Positions 40,789 to 50,998 of a stretch of DNA of 64,000 nucleotides are shown here, one piece after another. The DNA lies in contig JAHQRK010000005.1 of the NCBI GenBank assembly GCA_019828595.1, positions 1,984,001 to 2,048,000 on the forward strand, in the 5' to 3' direction. How positions within the stretch are numbered: the stretch's first letter is position 1; each line of letters begins with the position of its first letter. The notes under the pieces are model-generated. The model was not told the DNA's origin. It made no database searches and saw only the letters and a list, made by a program, of their open reading frames with translations. A program made the translations under genes and the position numbers. The stretch is from Aphanomyces cochlioides (taxonomy: Eukaryota > Oomycota > Saprolegniomycetes > Saprolegniales > Verrucalvaceae).

Positions 40789-43700
40789 ATGAGTGACAAC
40801 AACTTCTCCGATGTCCCAACTGAACTCGTGGACTGGGACCCACAAATCATCTCCCTCAACACCAATGGCTTCTCCAACAGTCATCGGTACATCCTCGACA
40901 AACTATCAAGTGTTCACGACGTTTCCTTTATCCAAGAAACCCGTTTCCGCACGCCAAGTCTCCACGACCGTGTTGCGTTCCATTGGCAACGCATCACAAA
41001 CCACGAAGGCTCTTTGTTCTTTGAAGAGCCTATTTACCCTGAAGTATCCACGTCGCCAGCCACTGGAGGTCTGGCTACGTTGATACATCCTCACTCTCCT
41101 TTGAAGAACGCCACTCAAGTCCCTCATGACAACCCAGTGCTTCGTGGCCGTTATCTACAAGTGCGATGTACTCTGGGTCCACTGACAGTCGTTCTCCACA
41201 ATATCTATGCGCCGGCAGCCTTCCAAGAACGAGCAAGTTACTTCGAAGAATTGCCACGCGACTTTCCTCCACATGCGCTCCACATTGTTGGAGGAGATTT
41301 CAACTGCACTCTCAACAAAGATTTGGATTCGTTGAGACCCAGTACCTCCACCATGGCCGGCACCCTTCAACTGGAACAATGGATGCACAGTTTGTCTCTG
41401 GTGGATCTGTTTCGTCGTCAAAACCCCGTGGCACGAGCCTTCACAAGTCCCACACTCACCAACCGACTCGACTACATCTTTTGTTCGTCCACCTTGGCGG
41501 GTCTTTGTCATTGGAAGGCGACGCACATGCCACACGTTCCACAGGCTGACCACGTGGCTTGTCGTATCATCACAAAGCGTCAAACATTGCGCCATGGCTC
41601 TGGATCATGGAAAGCTCCAACTTGGCTACTTCGTCTACCACGAGCGGCCGAGATTGTTCATGGATGTCTGGATCGATTTTTGGACAAGTCTCCAACATTC
41701 CACAATATCTCCAAGGCCTACGACATGCTGGTCAATGATATCCGCTCCCAACTCAAAGAATTCCATTCTCAACGATTGGAGAAACAACGTCTGCCGTTGA
41801 AGAAGTTAGCTGTCGAGATCGCTTCGCTTTTGCAAGTCCCCAACATGCGTCAAGATTCAGTGCTGGTGGATCGAGTGCGAGACCTTCAAAAGCAAATTCA
41901 CGAGCTGCAAGATCGAGACAAGCAGTTTCGTCAAGACCAGGCGTTCCAACTTCACTTGTACAAAGCAGAGCGCTCGTCCAAGTTCCACTTCATGTCCCCT
42001 GTCCCTACCCCCTTGAAGAAGACAGTCTTCAAAGAGTTGGTGGATGTCAATGGAAATGTTGTCTCCAATCAACAAGGCATGTCTGACGTCCTGGTCGACT
42101 ACTACAAGGACTTGTTTGCAGCTCCCGACGTGCAGCGATCTGGAGACGAAGTGTCGTCATTTCTGACCCCATTGACTCGACACAAGCAACTGCCAGAGCA
42201 AGCCCAGAAAGAGCTGTCGGCTCCCTTGCGCGCCAACGAGTTCTATCATGCTATTCGACACAGCAGTTCGAACTCAGCGCCAGGTCCCAACGCTCTGCCA
42301 TTCGAAGTCCTCAAACTTGCACCTCACAAGTGGTCGTTGGTATTGGAGCTGCTATTCACACACCAGCTCCATTCTCACCCTCGCTTGACTCCCATGCAAC
42401 TTGTCAGTACGCTGGTGTTGCTGCACAAGAAAGGCCCCAAGTCACAGGCCAAGAACTATCGGCCCATTAGCCTACTCAACACGGATGTGAAAATCCTGAC
42501 GAGTATTCTGGCTTATCGACTCCAGCGCCACATTCGACACATCATCCACCCGGACCAGCAAGGCTTTATCCGTCGAAGCAATATCCAAACCAATATTGCA
42601 CGACTGGATGACATGCTGCACCACATCAAACTACACAGTCCGTCCTCGATGGTGGCACTGCTTGACTTTGAGAAAGCTTTTGATCGCGTGGACCACGCGT
42701 ACTTGCTCCGCGTCCTCCGTCACTATGGCTTTCCCGAAACCTTTGTTGACATGGTTCGCGTACTGTACTCGGGCCGCAAGTCTCGCATCTTGGTGAACGG
42801 CTTCTTGTCCAAGCCAGTTCACATCTCACGCGGTGTGTTGCAAGGTGATCCACTGTCGCCACTTCTGTTTGTGATCGCTTTGGAACCGATGTGCCAACTC
42901 CTACGGCAACACTCCAACTATGGCATCAAGTGTGGGGATCGCTACCACACTGGGAGTTACTTTGCCGACGACTCGCAACTCTATGCTGCAAATGAGACGT
43001 GCCTCCACCGGCAGCTTGCATTGGTTCAAACCTTTTGCGACAAGTCTGGTTTCCGACTCAACGTAGACAAGACCCAAATTCTGACCTACAGCCAGTTGAA
43101 TGGGAACCTTGCCTCACTACAAGTTACTTCCGACAGTCCCGTGAAGGCTCTTGGTATCTTGGTTGCGCCCAATCTTTCTCCATTGGCACGTTTCAATTAC
43201 GTGTTTGAGAAGTTTGTGGCTCGCTTGTCTTTGTGGCTCTACAAGGCTCGAACCATGGCCGGAAAAGTCACTATCCTGCACAGCATATGTCTGCCTGTGT
43301 TATGGTACCAACTGGCTTTTGTCCCTGCCGACAAAGACCTGGCCAAAAAGATCGACAAGGCCATGCTTCAATTTATGCATGGTGAAGAAATCAACCCATC
43401 CTCCTCTGTCCATGGCCTCCGTTTGATCAAAAAGGAGATCCTATTCACGCCGAAGAAGTCCGGTGGCTTAGGCCTGCACCATGCACTTGCTTTATGGCAA
43501 CAACACAACCGCTCTGTCATGATCAGATGCATTCAAGCCATCACCACCCCACCCCGCAAGTCTGCCATGTCCGCCTGGATTACGCCGGGCTATACTCTCC
43601 TCGAGAAGGCTTTTCATCCATGGGGTTCCCCCGAGATCTCCTCTTGGCAAATGGCTCTTCTGCATTCATCAGACGACTGTACAAGAATCCCAATATCACT

Positions 43701-44843
43701 CCAATGTGGAAAGCCTTATTGAGTAGCTGGTTTGAATCCCGCTGGACTCCGTACGGCTGTCCAAATCACATCTCATCTTTGGATGTTCCCCTTTGGCACA
43801 ACTCGTATCTGCCTGGACTCGAAGACCTATACGATCAGTGCTCTACATCGACGCAAGACCAAGCCAATGTATTGGCTTCGCTTCACATCACGAAGTTGTC
43901 GCATTTGTTGACTCCGTGTCAGCGAGTTTGGCCAGCTTCGATCTTGTTCGACAAAATCAACCGTGCCTGCCGCCAAGCCAATTTTGTCCCTCCAACGAAA
44001 CAATGGATCTCAATCTTGGTGACCAAGTTATCACGATTGTTTGAGATTGTTTCTGAAGAGGATGCTCCCGTGTTCCACTTGCCGACGCCAAGCTCTGAAT
44101 GGATGGAATGGCACTGGATAATTCACCCTGACTCGAGTCCGATCTTGTTGGCGTTTGCGACTTCGAAATCGGCTAAGATCAGAGCTTCTCCAGCTGCCAG
44201 CTCGTCCATTCTTCCTACCAAGCATCTCAACCTGCCATCCAACTTTTACGAAGACCCCAAGCGCCTTACCCAACTTGCCGCCTTCCTCCAACCCGACCAC
44301 ATTCTCCCTCGATATGGAGAGTTCATTTTCAAGACCCTTCTCCGCGCCAACGCCATGCAATATCTGTTTCAGTACCAAGACCCCAAGCCGACGTGTGTCT
44401 TCTGTCGTGTCAATGAGACGTACGAGCATTTCCTGTTCTCTTGTGGATATGGTCAATCTGTTTGGTATTTCTTCAAGACAATCCAGCGACTGCTCGAGTG
44501 TTCCTTTCCGTCCACGTGTCTGGAAATGTTCTACGAGACGCCCAAGCCGTCCGATGGATACTACATCCGTGGCTATCTGAAGATCTGGCCGATTGTCCGA
44601 GCCTGCGTGTATTATCAAATATGGCTCCAACGTGCCGATTGCACCTTTCGACCCGACCTCACAGCGAAGAGTCCGATGGAAGTTGCCATTCATGCTGCCT
44701 CTTTGATCAAGCTACATCTACAACAGCTCCTGGTTGATCTCCCTCTCAAGAAGGGATACACCAAGGTATTCAATGTGCTCAAGCATCTATCTTCGGACCC
44801 CTGGTTACGTCAACACGCCATTCCTGACAGCGTCGTTTCATGA
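40789..44843 (+). pseudogene. ORF2, copy M, broken by a one-base deletion
   Basis: Same extent as ORF2 elsewhere but 4,055 nt. A run of six C is five C at 43628-43632, after about codon 946, so the frame ends at 43722 and the rest (to TGA 44841-44843) is in another frame. The endonuclease and whole reverse-transcriptase core lie before the break, and the zinc knuckle is lost. Variants: Glu147, Ala217, Cys240, Ser357, Asp447, Pro1336. A homopolymer sequencing error is a real alternative. Confidence 0.9.
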
Positions 44844-44989
44844 GTGAGCTGACGGCTCACTCACTTCATCTCCTGTTCAATGACCACTTTGCCATATTCT
44901 GTTTTCCAAGTTCTATTTATACAGTACGAGGCAAATTAGTAAGTCATTAGGGCCTTTGCTCAAAAATAAGGTTAATACAACTCATTTAA

Positions 44990-45003
44990 CCATATTTGAT
45001 AAT
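44990..45003. repeat. Target-site duplication of M, right arm
   Basis: CCATATTTGATAAT follows the CATTTAA end of M, and ORF2 of L resumes. Confidence 0.93.
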
Positions 45004-45004
45004 A

Positions 45005-45855
45005 CACGCAGGCTCGGACAATCGGCCAGATCTTCAGATAGCCACGGATGTAGTATCCATCGGACGGCTTGGGCGTCTCGTAGAACATTTCCAGACACGT
45101 GGACGGAAAGGAACACTCGAGCAGTCGCTGGATTGTCTTGAAGAAATACCAAACAGATTGACCATATCCACAAGAGAACAGGAAATGCTCGTACGTCTCA
45201 TTGACACGACAGAAGACACACGTCGGCTTGGGGTCTTGGTACTGAAACAGATATTGCATGGCGTTGGCGCGGAGAAGGGTCTTGAAAATGAACTCTCCAT
45301 ATCGAGGGAGAATGTGGTCGGGTTGGAGGAAGGCGGCAAGTTGGGTAAGGCGCTTGGGGTCTTCGTAAAAGTTGGATGGCAGGTTGAGATGCTTGGTAGG
45401 AAGAATGGACGAGCTGACAGCTGGAGAAGCTCTGATCTTAGCCGATTTCGAAGTCGCAAGCGCCAACAAGATCGGACTCGAGTCAGGGTGAATTATCCAG
45501 TGCCATTCCATCCATTCAGAGCTTGGCGTCGGCAAGTGGAACACGGGAGCATCCTCTTCAGAAACAATCTCAAACAATCGTGATAACTTGGTCACCAAGA
45601 TTGAGATCCATTGTTTCGTTGGAGGGACAAAATTGGCTTGGCGGCAGGCACGGTTGATTTTGTCGAACAAGATCGAAGCTGGCCAAACTCGCTGACACGG
45701 AGTCAACAAATGCGACAACTTCGTGATGTGAAGCGAAGCCAATACATTGGCTTGGTCTTGCGTCGATGTAGAGCACTGATCGTATAGGTCTTCGAGTCCA
45801 GGCAGATACGAGTTGTGCCAAAGGGGAACATCCAAAGATGAGATGTGATTTGGAC
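45005..45855 (-). pseudogene. LINE copy L, 5' part (ORF2 from about residue 991)
   Basis: Continuation of L after M, including the zinc-knuckle codons. It ends at 45855 at the 5'-truncation point, directly abutting its 17-bp TSD. The final 235 bp equal L' at 22671-22905. Confidence 0.92.
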
Positions 45856-45872
45856 AAAAGGCCAATCCATGG
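45856..45872. repeat. Target repeat between L and N (right arm of L, left arm of N)
   Basis: AAAAGGCCAATCCATGG serves as the right arm of L. Its last 13 bases (45860-45872) are also the left arm of N. The site GGCCAATCCATGG thus occurs three times around two insertions. Confidence 0.93.
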
Positions 45873-45931
45873 TTAAATGAGTTGTATTAACCTTATTTTT
45901 GAGCAAAGGCCCTAATGACTTACTAATTTGC
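45873..45931 (-). mobile_element. 59-bp minimal LINE insertion N
   Basis: Same as N': the terminal 59 bp only, minus orientation, flanked by GGCCAATCCATGG. It is inserted at the same position and strand as its neighbour L, so the same nick site was used twice. Confidence 0.93.
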
Positions 45932-45944
45932 GGCCAATCCATGG
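45932..45944. repeat. Target-site duplication of N, right arm
   Basis: GGCCAATCCATGG, third occurrence around L and N. ORF1 of K continues from here. Confidence 0.93.
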
Positions 45945-47899
45945 ACGCAAAAGACTCCCGGCAAGGATTCAGCTTCGTCCAAGAAAGATTCCAAGCAAGG
46001 CAATGCCCCCAAAGGCGCGAAACATCGCAACACTGGTGCTCATGCTATTGCCGATGACGATATTGCGCGATGCGAGGCCATGGCGGACGCATTCTACAAA
46101 GACTCTGGTGACATGGACGCCTTCATTGAAAACATTTTGCTCACTCCCCAGTCCCAAGTGTACGAGCTCACAGTCAAGTTGGGCGAAGGCTACAAGGACT
46201 GGTCCGAAAAAGTCATCTGCGATCAATTTGTCAAGGAAAATCCTGGTTCGTTATGGGGCTCCAAATTTCCGAACATTTTGATCCACAAGAAGAACCCACA
46301 GACCATTGTGATCTCAAGTTACAACTTGTCTACGTGCGTGGAAATGGGAGGCACAACGTTTCGACTTGGTGGCAAAGACTTCCTGGTTCCCAAATACTCG
46401 CGTTATGGCAACAACTACTACGTTACGTTCAACAAGGTCAGTCACCCTTCGATGGCCAAGGCAATTGTCAAGAAAATGGCTGCATTGACCAAGTCAGTGA
46501 TAGCAGCATTCAACCCTACTGCTGGTCAGAACATCAAGTCGCCGCATTTGAGAGTCATTTTCAAGTCGTCTGCGCCTCCTGCAGTGTTGGTACCAAAATC
46601 CGGCGACGCACTACGCGAAATCACCATTACGGATCCGTCGGGTCAGCCTTTTGTCGTCGTGTTTCAGCACAAGATCGCTGCTCTGAACAAGACATTGCCT
46701 CCGTCGATTGTTTCACGACGTGCAGAGGCCAAGGCTGAAAAAGCGAAGGCAAAAGCGGCCAAGGCAGCGGCAAAATCTCCTCCGTCAGGAGAAAAAGAAC
46801 CTGAACCTGATGGAGACGATCATGATCAAGACCCTGGAACAAATGCGGAAGGCCAGGCCGACTCAACTGAGGCATCTGAAGATGGTCAAGATGAACAACC
46901 ACAGCCAACAGCTCCTTCTCATGGCTCTGATGTCGATATGTCTGGTGACAGCGATCCCCCTAACAACAATGGACAAGACAAACAACAAGAAGATGTGGAA
47001 ATGTCTACCAACGAATCGCCCGCTCTTGCTCCACCAAGTGAGCAGCCCAAGAACTCGCTGGACCTTCAATTGGTAACGGGCTACCGGTCTGGACCAGCTC
47101 CAAAACGTACTTTGCCTTCGTCCCCACGTTTGGATCCCCTGCCGACATCCAACCGTTTTCATATCCTCGAAGAAGACGACGTGGAACTCTCGTTTGAAGA
47201 CTTTGCAGTGCCTCGAATTGTATTGGAAGATTCAAGTGCGCCACGCCCGAAAAAGACCAAAGGCATAGCGAAGAAACAACGACTTAACAAGTCTGCTGCA
47301 GCCCACCTCGAATTGGCGAAGAAGATCATTCGAGACAAGAAAGTCGAAGGCAGTATCACCGAATGTCAACGCATTTTGCGAGATGATCCTCAGCTCGTTG
47401 CACATGCTATGTACGCACAAGATGAAGACCTCAGTTTGTTTCAGTCACTTGTTGCAACCAAGACTATTGAGCGCAAGATGGCTTTGTTAAAAGCTCAAGG
47501 CAAGCCTCACAACTACAAACATCACGTCAACTTCATGGCTCAATACAAGATTCACCCGTCAGAAATCTTGGAAGAATTGACCACGGACATACCAGAGATC
47601 AAGCGCATCCTCTTTGCACTTGCTACGATTGACTTATTCCTCTCAAATCGGGCCCCAGACCTCTACACAAACTCGGAGGCACTGACTGTTCTATTGAACC
47701 AAGAAGCAACAAGATTGCCTGACACCAACTGCTTGACGGACTGGTCGCTGTTTGCTTTGATCGAAAACTTCAGCGACAATCTCGAGAAGTTCACTTTGCC
47801 GGCTCCCGTCTTGTCGGCCATCTCGATGCTCAAAAGCATCACCAACAATTACCACATCGACGAGCTCTGCAGCAAAGCTCACCACTCCATGAACGCCGA
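45945..47899 (+). pseudogene. ORF1 second segment of copy K (residues 349-1000)
   Basis: In-frame continuation of K's ORF1 to the target site of O. It shares J-type variants through the linker (PGTNAEGQAD, SEDGQ) and the KGIAKK basic cluster. Confidence 0.93.
47887..47898. repeat. Target-site duplication of O, left arm
   Basis: CCATGAACGCCG, 12 bp (13 if the next A is counted as target), repeated at 55279-55290. Confidence 0.93.
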
Positions 47900-47905
47900 C
47901 TTCCG

Positions 47906-47919
47906 AATTTGCCTCGTAC
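47906..47919 (+). repeat. 5'-terminal arm of a 14-bp inverted complement
   Basis: AATTTGCCTCGTAC starts 7 nt from the element's 5' end and is perfectly complementary to GTACGAGGCAAATT in the 3' UTR at 55213-55226. It is present in every copy that has a 5' end. In RNA the two could pair as a panhandle. Confidence 0.9.
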
Positions 47920-47959
47920 CCCTCAAGTCAAGAAGTTATCAAGTGCCGCCGCGCTCAAA

Positions 47960-50900
47960 ATGTCCAACGCCAACAGCTGTTCCGAGCTCCGTGAGACCAA
48001 CACTCACGGAGTCACCATCATTCCAGGTATTGTATCTCCTCACCCACTTTCGTCGTCCAATCAGGATGGCGGAAGTGGTGTGAGTAATGTCTCTACACCT
48101 AACCCTAGGGCCGAAGTGGAGGTCGAGTTCGACCCCAACAGCGTCTCTGGAGACCAATCTGCGTCTCGCTCCACCAGCGCTTCACCTGGTGCTCCACTCG
48201 CCGGAGTTCCAGGGGGGGTCAACCTCAGTGGGTCAGTGGTTGACCCCCAGACCACTGTCGTTAACTTGTCTAGCGAAGCCCTCACTCAGGAGGGCGAACC
48301 ACTGGGGCCTTGTGCCTGTGGTGGCTGCTTCCCTGGACTCCAATTGGAGTCGATCCCCAGTGAAGGCGGCGAGAAAACGGGGTCCATGCCAGCCCTAGAG
48401 GCTACGAGGGCCCCCCCTATGGGCACACCCTGCGGTTCTGTCTACTTCCCCCCAGGGGCCTCTTCGGAGGGGCGGGGGCGGTATCCCGATTTGGGTTCTC
48501 GCCGGAGCAATGGTGTACCCCAGTCACCGTGCTGCGGGGATGGCATGGATTCCCCTTCTACCCCTGTCACTGGGGGTCTGGCCCCGGCCTTTCTCGTGAC
48601 CAATGGGACTGAGCCAGCAGCCACCAACCGCGTCGCCCCCTGTGCTGAGCCTCCTAGAACGGGAGAGGAAGAAGAAAAATCTCAAGAGGACGTGGATATG
48701 GTCTCTGGAGACGCCGAGGGGAAGGATTCTACTGAATCCGAGGCCTTAACCGACGAGGGAAATACTCAAATTCACTCGGAGGTGGATGGGTCAGGCGACA
48801 TTAACGGCCAAGCGAAGCCGTGTGATACTCCTGGAGAAGTTATTCAAGAGGAACAATCGACAAACAATGACAATGAACAGTCAAATCAAGACATTGTCGA
48901 CAAATCCGTTGCTCAAGGAAATGGCGCTGTTGATCCTCCTACCGCGGCAGACAAAATACAAGGCGATCAAGAGCAACAAAACGCTGAAAAGGCCAATCCA
49001 TGGACGCAAAAGACTCCCGGCAAGGATTCAGCTTCGTCCAAGAAAGATTCCAAGCAAGGCAATGCCCCCAAAGGCGCGAAACATCGCAACACTGGTGCTC
49101 ATGCTATTGCCGATGACGATATTGCGCGATGCGAGGCCATGGCGGACGCATTCTACAAAGACTCTGGTGACATGGACGCCTTCATTGAAAACATTTTGCT
49201 CACCCCCCAGTCCCAAGTGTACGAGCTCACAGTCAAGTTGGGCGAAGGCTACAAGGACTGGTCCGAAAAAGTCATCTGCGATCAATTTGTCAAGGAAAAT
49301 CCTGGTTCGTTATGGGGCTCCAAATTTCCGAACATCTTGATCCACAAGAAGAACCCACAGACCATTGTGATCTCAAGTTACAACTTGTCTACGTGCGTGG
49401 AAATGGGAGGCACAACGTTTCGACTTGGTGGCAAAGATTTCCTGGTTCCCAAGTACTCGCGTTATGGCAACAACTACTATGTTACGTTCAACAAGGTCAG
49501 TCACCCTTCGATGGCCAAGGCGATTGTCAAGAAAATGGCTGCATTGACCAAGTCAGTGATAGCAGCATTCAACCCTACTGCTGGTCAGAACATCAAGTCG
49601 CCGCATTTGAGAGTCATTTTCAAGTCGCCTGCGCCTCCTGCAGTGTTGGTGCCAAAATCCGGCGACGCACTACGCGAAATCACCATTACGGATCCGTCGG
49701 GTCAGCCTTTTGTCGTCGTGTTTCAGCACAAGATCGCTGCTCTGAACAAGACATTGCCTCCGTCGATTGTTTCACGACGTGCAGAGGCCAAGGCTGAAAA
49801 AGCGAAGGCAAAAGCGGCCAAGGCAGCGGCAAAATCTCCTCCGTCAGGAGAAAAAGAACCTGAACCTGATGGAGACGATCATGATCAAGACCTTGGAACA
49901 AATGCGGAAGGCGAGGCCGACTCAACTGAGGCATCTGGAGATCGTCAAGATGAACAACCACAGCCAACAGCTCCTTCTCATGGCTCTGATGTCGATATGT
50001 CTGGTGACAGCGATCCCCCTAACAACAATGGACAAGACAAACAACAAGAAGATGTGGAAATGTCTACCAACGAATCGCCCGCTCTTGCTCCACCAAGTGA
50101 GCAGCCCAAGAACTCGCTGGACCTTCAATTGGTAACGGGCTACCGGTCTGGACCAGCTCCAAAACGTACTTTGCCTTCGTCCCCACGTTTGGATCCCCTG
50201 CCGACATCCAACCGTTTTCATATCCTCGAAGAAGACGACGTGGAACTCTCGTTTGAAGACTTTGCAGTGCCTCGAATTGTATTGGAAGATTCAAGTGCGC
50301 CACGCCCGAAAAAGACCAAAGGCAAAGCGAAGAAACAACGACTTAACAAGTCTGCTGCAGCCCACCTCGAATTGGCGAAGAAGATCATTCGAGACAAGAA
50401 AGTCGAAGGCAGTATCACCGAATGTCAACGCATTTTGCGAGATGATCCTCAGCTCGTTGCACATGCTATGTACGCACAAGATGAAGACCTCAGTTTGTTT
50501 CAGTCACTTGTTGCAACCAAGACTATTGAGCGCAAGATGGCTTTGTTAAAAGCTCAAGGCAAGCCTCACAACTACAAACATCACGTCAACTTCATGGCTC
50601 AATTCAAGATTCACCCGTCAGAAATCTTGGAAGAATTGACCACGGACATACCAGAGATCAAGCGCATCCTCTTTGCACTTGCTACGATTGACTTATTCCT
50701 CTCAAATCGGGCCCCAGACCTCTACACAAACTCGGAGGCACTGACTGTTCTATTGAACCAAGAAGCAACAAGATTGCCTGACACCAACTGCTTGACGGAC
50801 TGGTCGCTGTTTGCTTTGATCGAAAACTTCAGCGACAATCTCGAGAAGTTCACTTTGCCGGCTCCCGTCTTGTCGGCCATCTCGATGCTCAAAAGCATCA

Positions 50901-50998
50901 CCAACAATTACCACATCGACGAGCTCTGCAGCAAAGCTCACCACTCCATGAACGCCGACGAAATTGATCCCCTCGATTTGGAGGACGATCAACTCTAA
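47960..50998 (+). CDS. ORF1 protein of the LINE, copy O, intact 1,012 codons (reference)
   Basis: Starts at the first AUG of the transcript (A at -3) and ends TAA 50996-50998. Seen in the sequence: residues 1-350 are low-complexity, rich in Ser, Pro, Gly, Asp and Glu, with Cys groups near 118-123, 158 and 191-192. Residues about 390-600 form the compact, non-repetitive region, with hydrophobic/aromatic strands such as TTFRLGGKDFLVP and YYVTF. Residues 606-626 are an Ala/Lys-rich helix, and 630-720 an acidic, Asn/Gln-rich linker. A conserved-looking NRFHILEEDD motif (751-760) and a basic cluster (781-795, possible nuclear signal) precede an alpha-helical C terminus. Family knowledge suggests an RNA-binding partner of ORF2. 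No CCHC zinc knuckles are seen, and at 1,012 residues it is long for an ORF1. I do not recognise a named domain. Confidence 0.9.
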   Translation: MSNANSCSELRETNTHGVTIIPGIVSPHPLSSSNQDGGSGVSNVSTPNPRAEVEVEFDPNSVSGDQSASRSTSASPGAPLAGVPGGVNLSGSVVDPQTTVVNLSSEALTQEGEPLGPCACGGCFPGLQLESIPSEGGEKTGSMPALEATRAPPMGTPCGSVYFPPGASSEGRGRYPDLGSRRSNGVPQSPCCGDGMDSPSTPVTGGLAPAFLVTNGTEPAATNRVAPCAEPPRTGEEEEKSQEDVDMVSGDAEGKDSTESEALTDEGNTQIHSEVDGSGDINGQAKPCDTPGEVIQEEQSTNNDNEQSNQDIVDKSVAQGNGAVDPPTAADKIQGDQEQQNAEKANPWTQKTPGKDSASSKKDSKQGNAPKGAKHRNTGAHAIADDDIARCEAMADAFYKDSGDMDAFIENILLTPQSQVYELTVKLGEGYKDWSEKVICDQFVKENPGSLWGSKFPNILIHKKNPQTIVISSYNLSTCVEMGGTTFRLGGKDFLVPKYSRYGNNYYVTFNKVSHPSMAKAIVKKMAALTKSVIAAFNPTAGQNIKSPHLRVIFKSPAPPAVLVPKSGDALREITITDPSGQPFVVVFQHKIAALNKTLPPSIVSRRAEAKAEKAKAKAAKAAAKSPPSGEKEPEPDGDDHDQDLGTNAEGEADSTEASGDRQDEQPQPTAPSHGSDVDMSGDSDPPNNNGQDKQQEDVEMSTNESPALAPPSEQPKNSLDLQLVTGYRSGPAPKRTLPSSPRLDPLPTSNRFHILEEDDVELSFEDFAVPRIVLEDSSAPRPKKTKGKAKKQRLNKSAAAHLELAKKIIRDKKVEGSITECQRILRDDPQLVAHAMYAQDEDLSLFQSLVATKTIERKMALLKAQGKPHNYKHHVNFMAQFKIHPSEILEELTTDIPEIKRILFALATIDLFLSNRAPDLYTNSEALTVLLNQEATRLPDTNCLTDWSLFALIENFSDNLEKFTLPAPVLSAISMLKSITNNYHIDELCSKAHHSMNADEIDPLDLEDDQL
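48214..48248 (+). repeat. Perfect 11-bp stem hairpin inside ORF1
   Basis: GGGGGTCAACC (48214-48224) pairs with GGTTGACCCCC (48238-48248) across a 13-nt loop. It is the strongest of a cluster of hairpins at 48214-48585. One arm carries a C-to-A change in copy R. Confidence 0.85.
48278..48295 (+). repeat. 6-bp stem hairpin inside ORF1
   Basis: GCCCTC and GAGGGC flank a 6-nt loop, in the same structured stretch of ORF1. Confidence 0.75.
48300..48362 (+). repeat. Nested hairpin: 8-bp outer stem around a 16-bp palindrome
   Basis: CACTGGGG (48300-48307) pairs with CCCCAGTG (48355-48362) and encloses the perfect palindrome GACTCCAATTGGAGTC at 48336-48351. Confidence 0.8.
48459..48470 (+). repeat. 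CCTC-TTCG-GAGG tetraloop hairpin inside ORF1
   Basis: Four-base-pair stem closed by C-G around TTCG, which in RNA is the exceptionally stable cUUCGg tetraloop. Confidence 0.75.
48560..48577 (+). repeat. ACCCC/GGGGT hairpin inside ORF1
   Basis: ACCCC (48560-48564) and GGGGT (48573-48577) around an 8-nt loop, last of the ORF1 hairpin cluster. Confidence 0.6.

Larger units (their letters stand above)
37611..44989 (+). mobile_element. LINE copy M, full-length, ORF2 frameshifted
   Basis: Complete element from ACTTCCG at 37611 to CATTTAA at 44989, inserted in L in opposite orientation and flanked by a 14-15-bp TSD. It is one base shorter than E and O because of a single C deletion in ORF2. ORF1 is intact. 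Confidence 0.95.
36127..47898 (+). repeat. Tandem unit of 11,772 bp (copy K, 5' end to its ORF1 target site)
   Basis: The unit runs from the element's 5' end to the ORF1 target site CCATGAACGCCG, where the 5' end of O starts at once. The preceding copy J ends at the same junction (36126/36127). Without the inserted L, M and N the unit is about 3.1 kb. Its 5' part shares variants with O (CTCCACCAGC, GAATCCGAGG) and its 3' part shares variants with J (GGCCAGGCC, AAAGGCATAGCG), so it is a hybrid unit like the smaller arrays. Confidence 0.85.

Noticed and set aside
37232..45855. Twin-priming (inverted 5' part) as explanation for opposite-strand pieces L and M
   Set aside because: M has its own full 5' and 3' ends and its own TSD inside L, so it is a separate nested insertion.
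48098..48107. CCTAACCCTA, resembling a telomere repeat, in ORF1
   Set aside because: Only about one and a half repeats, inside the coding sequence (codons for NPR), present in every copy at the same place. Chance.
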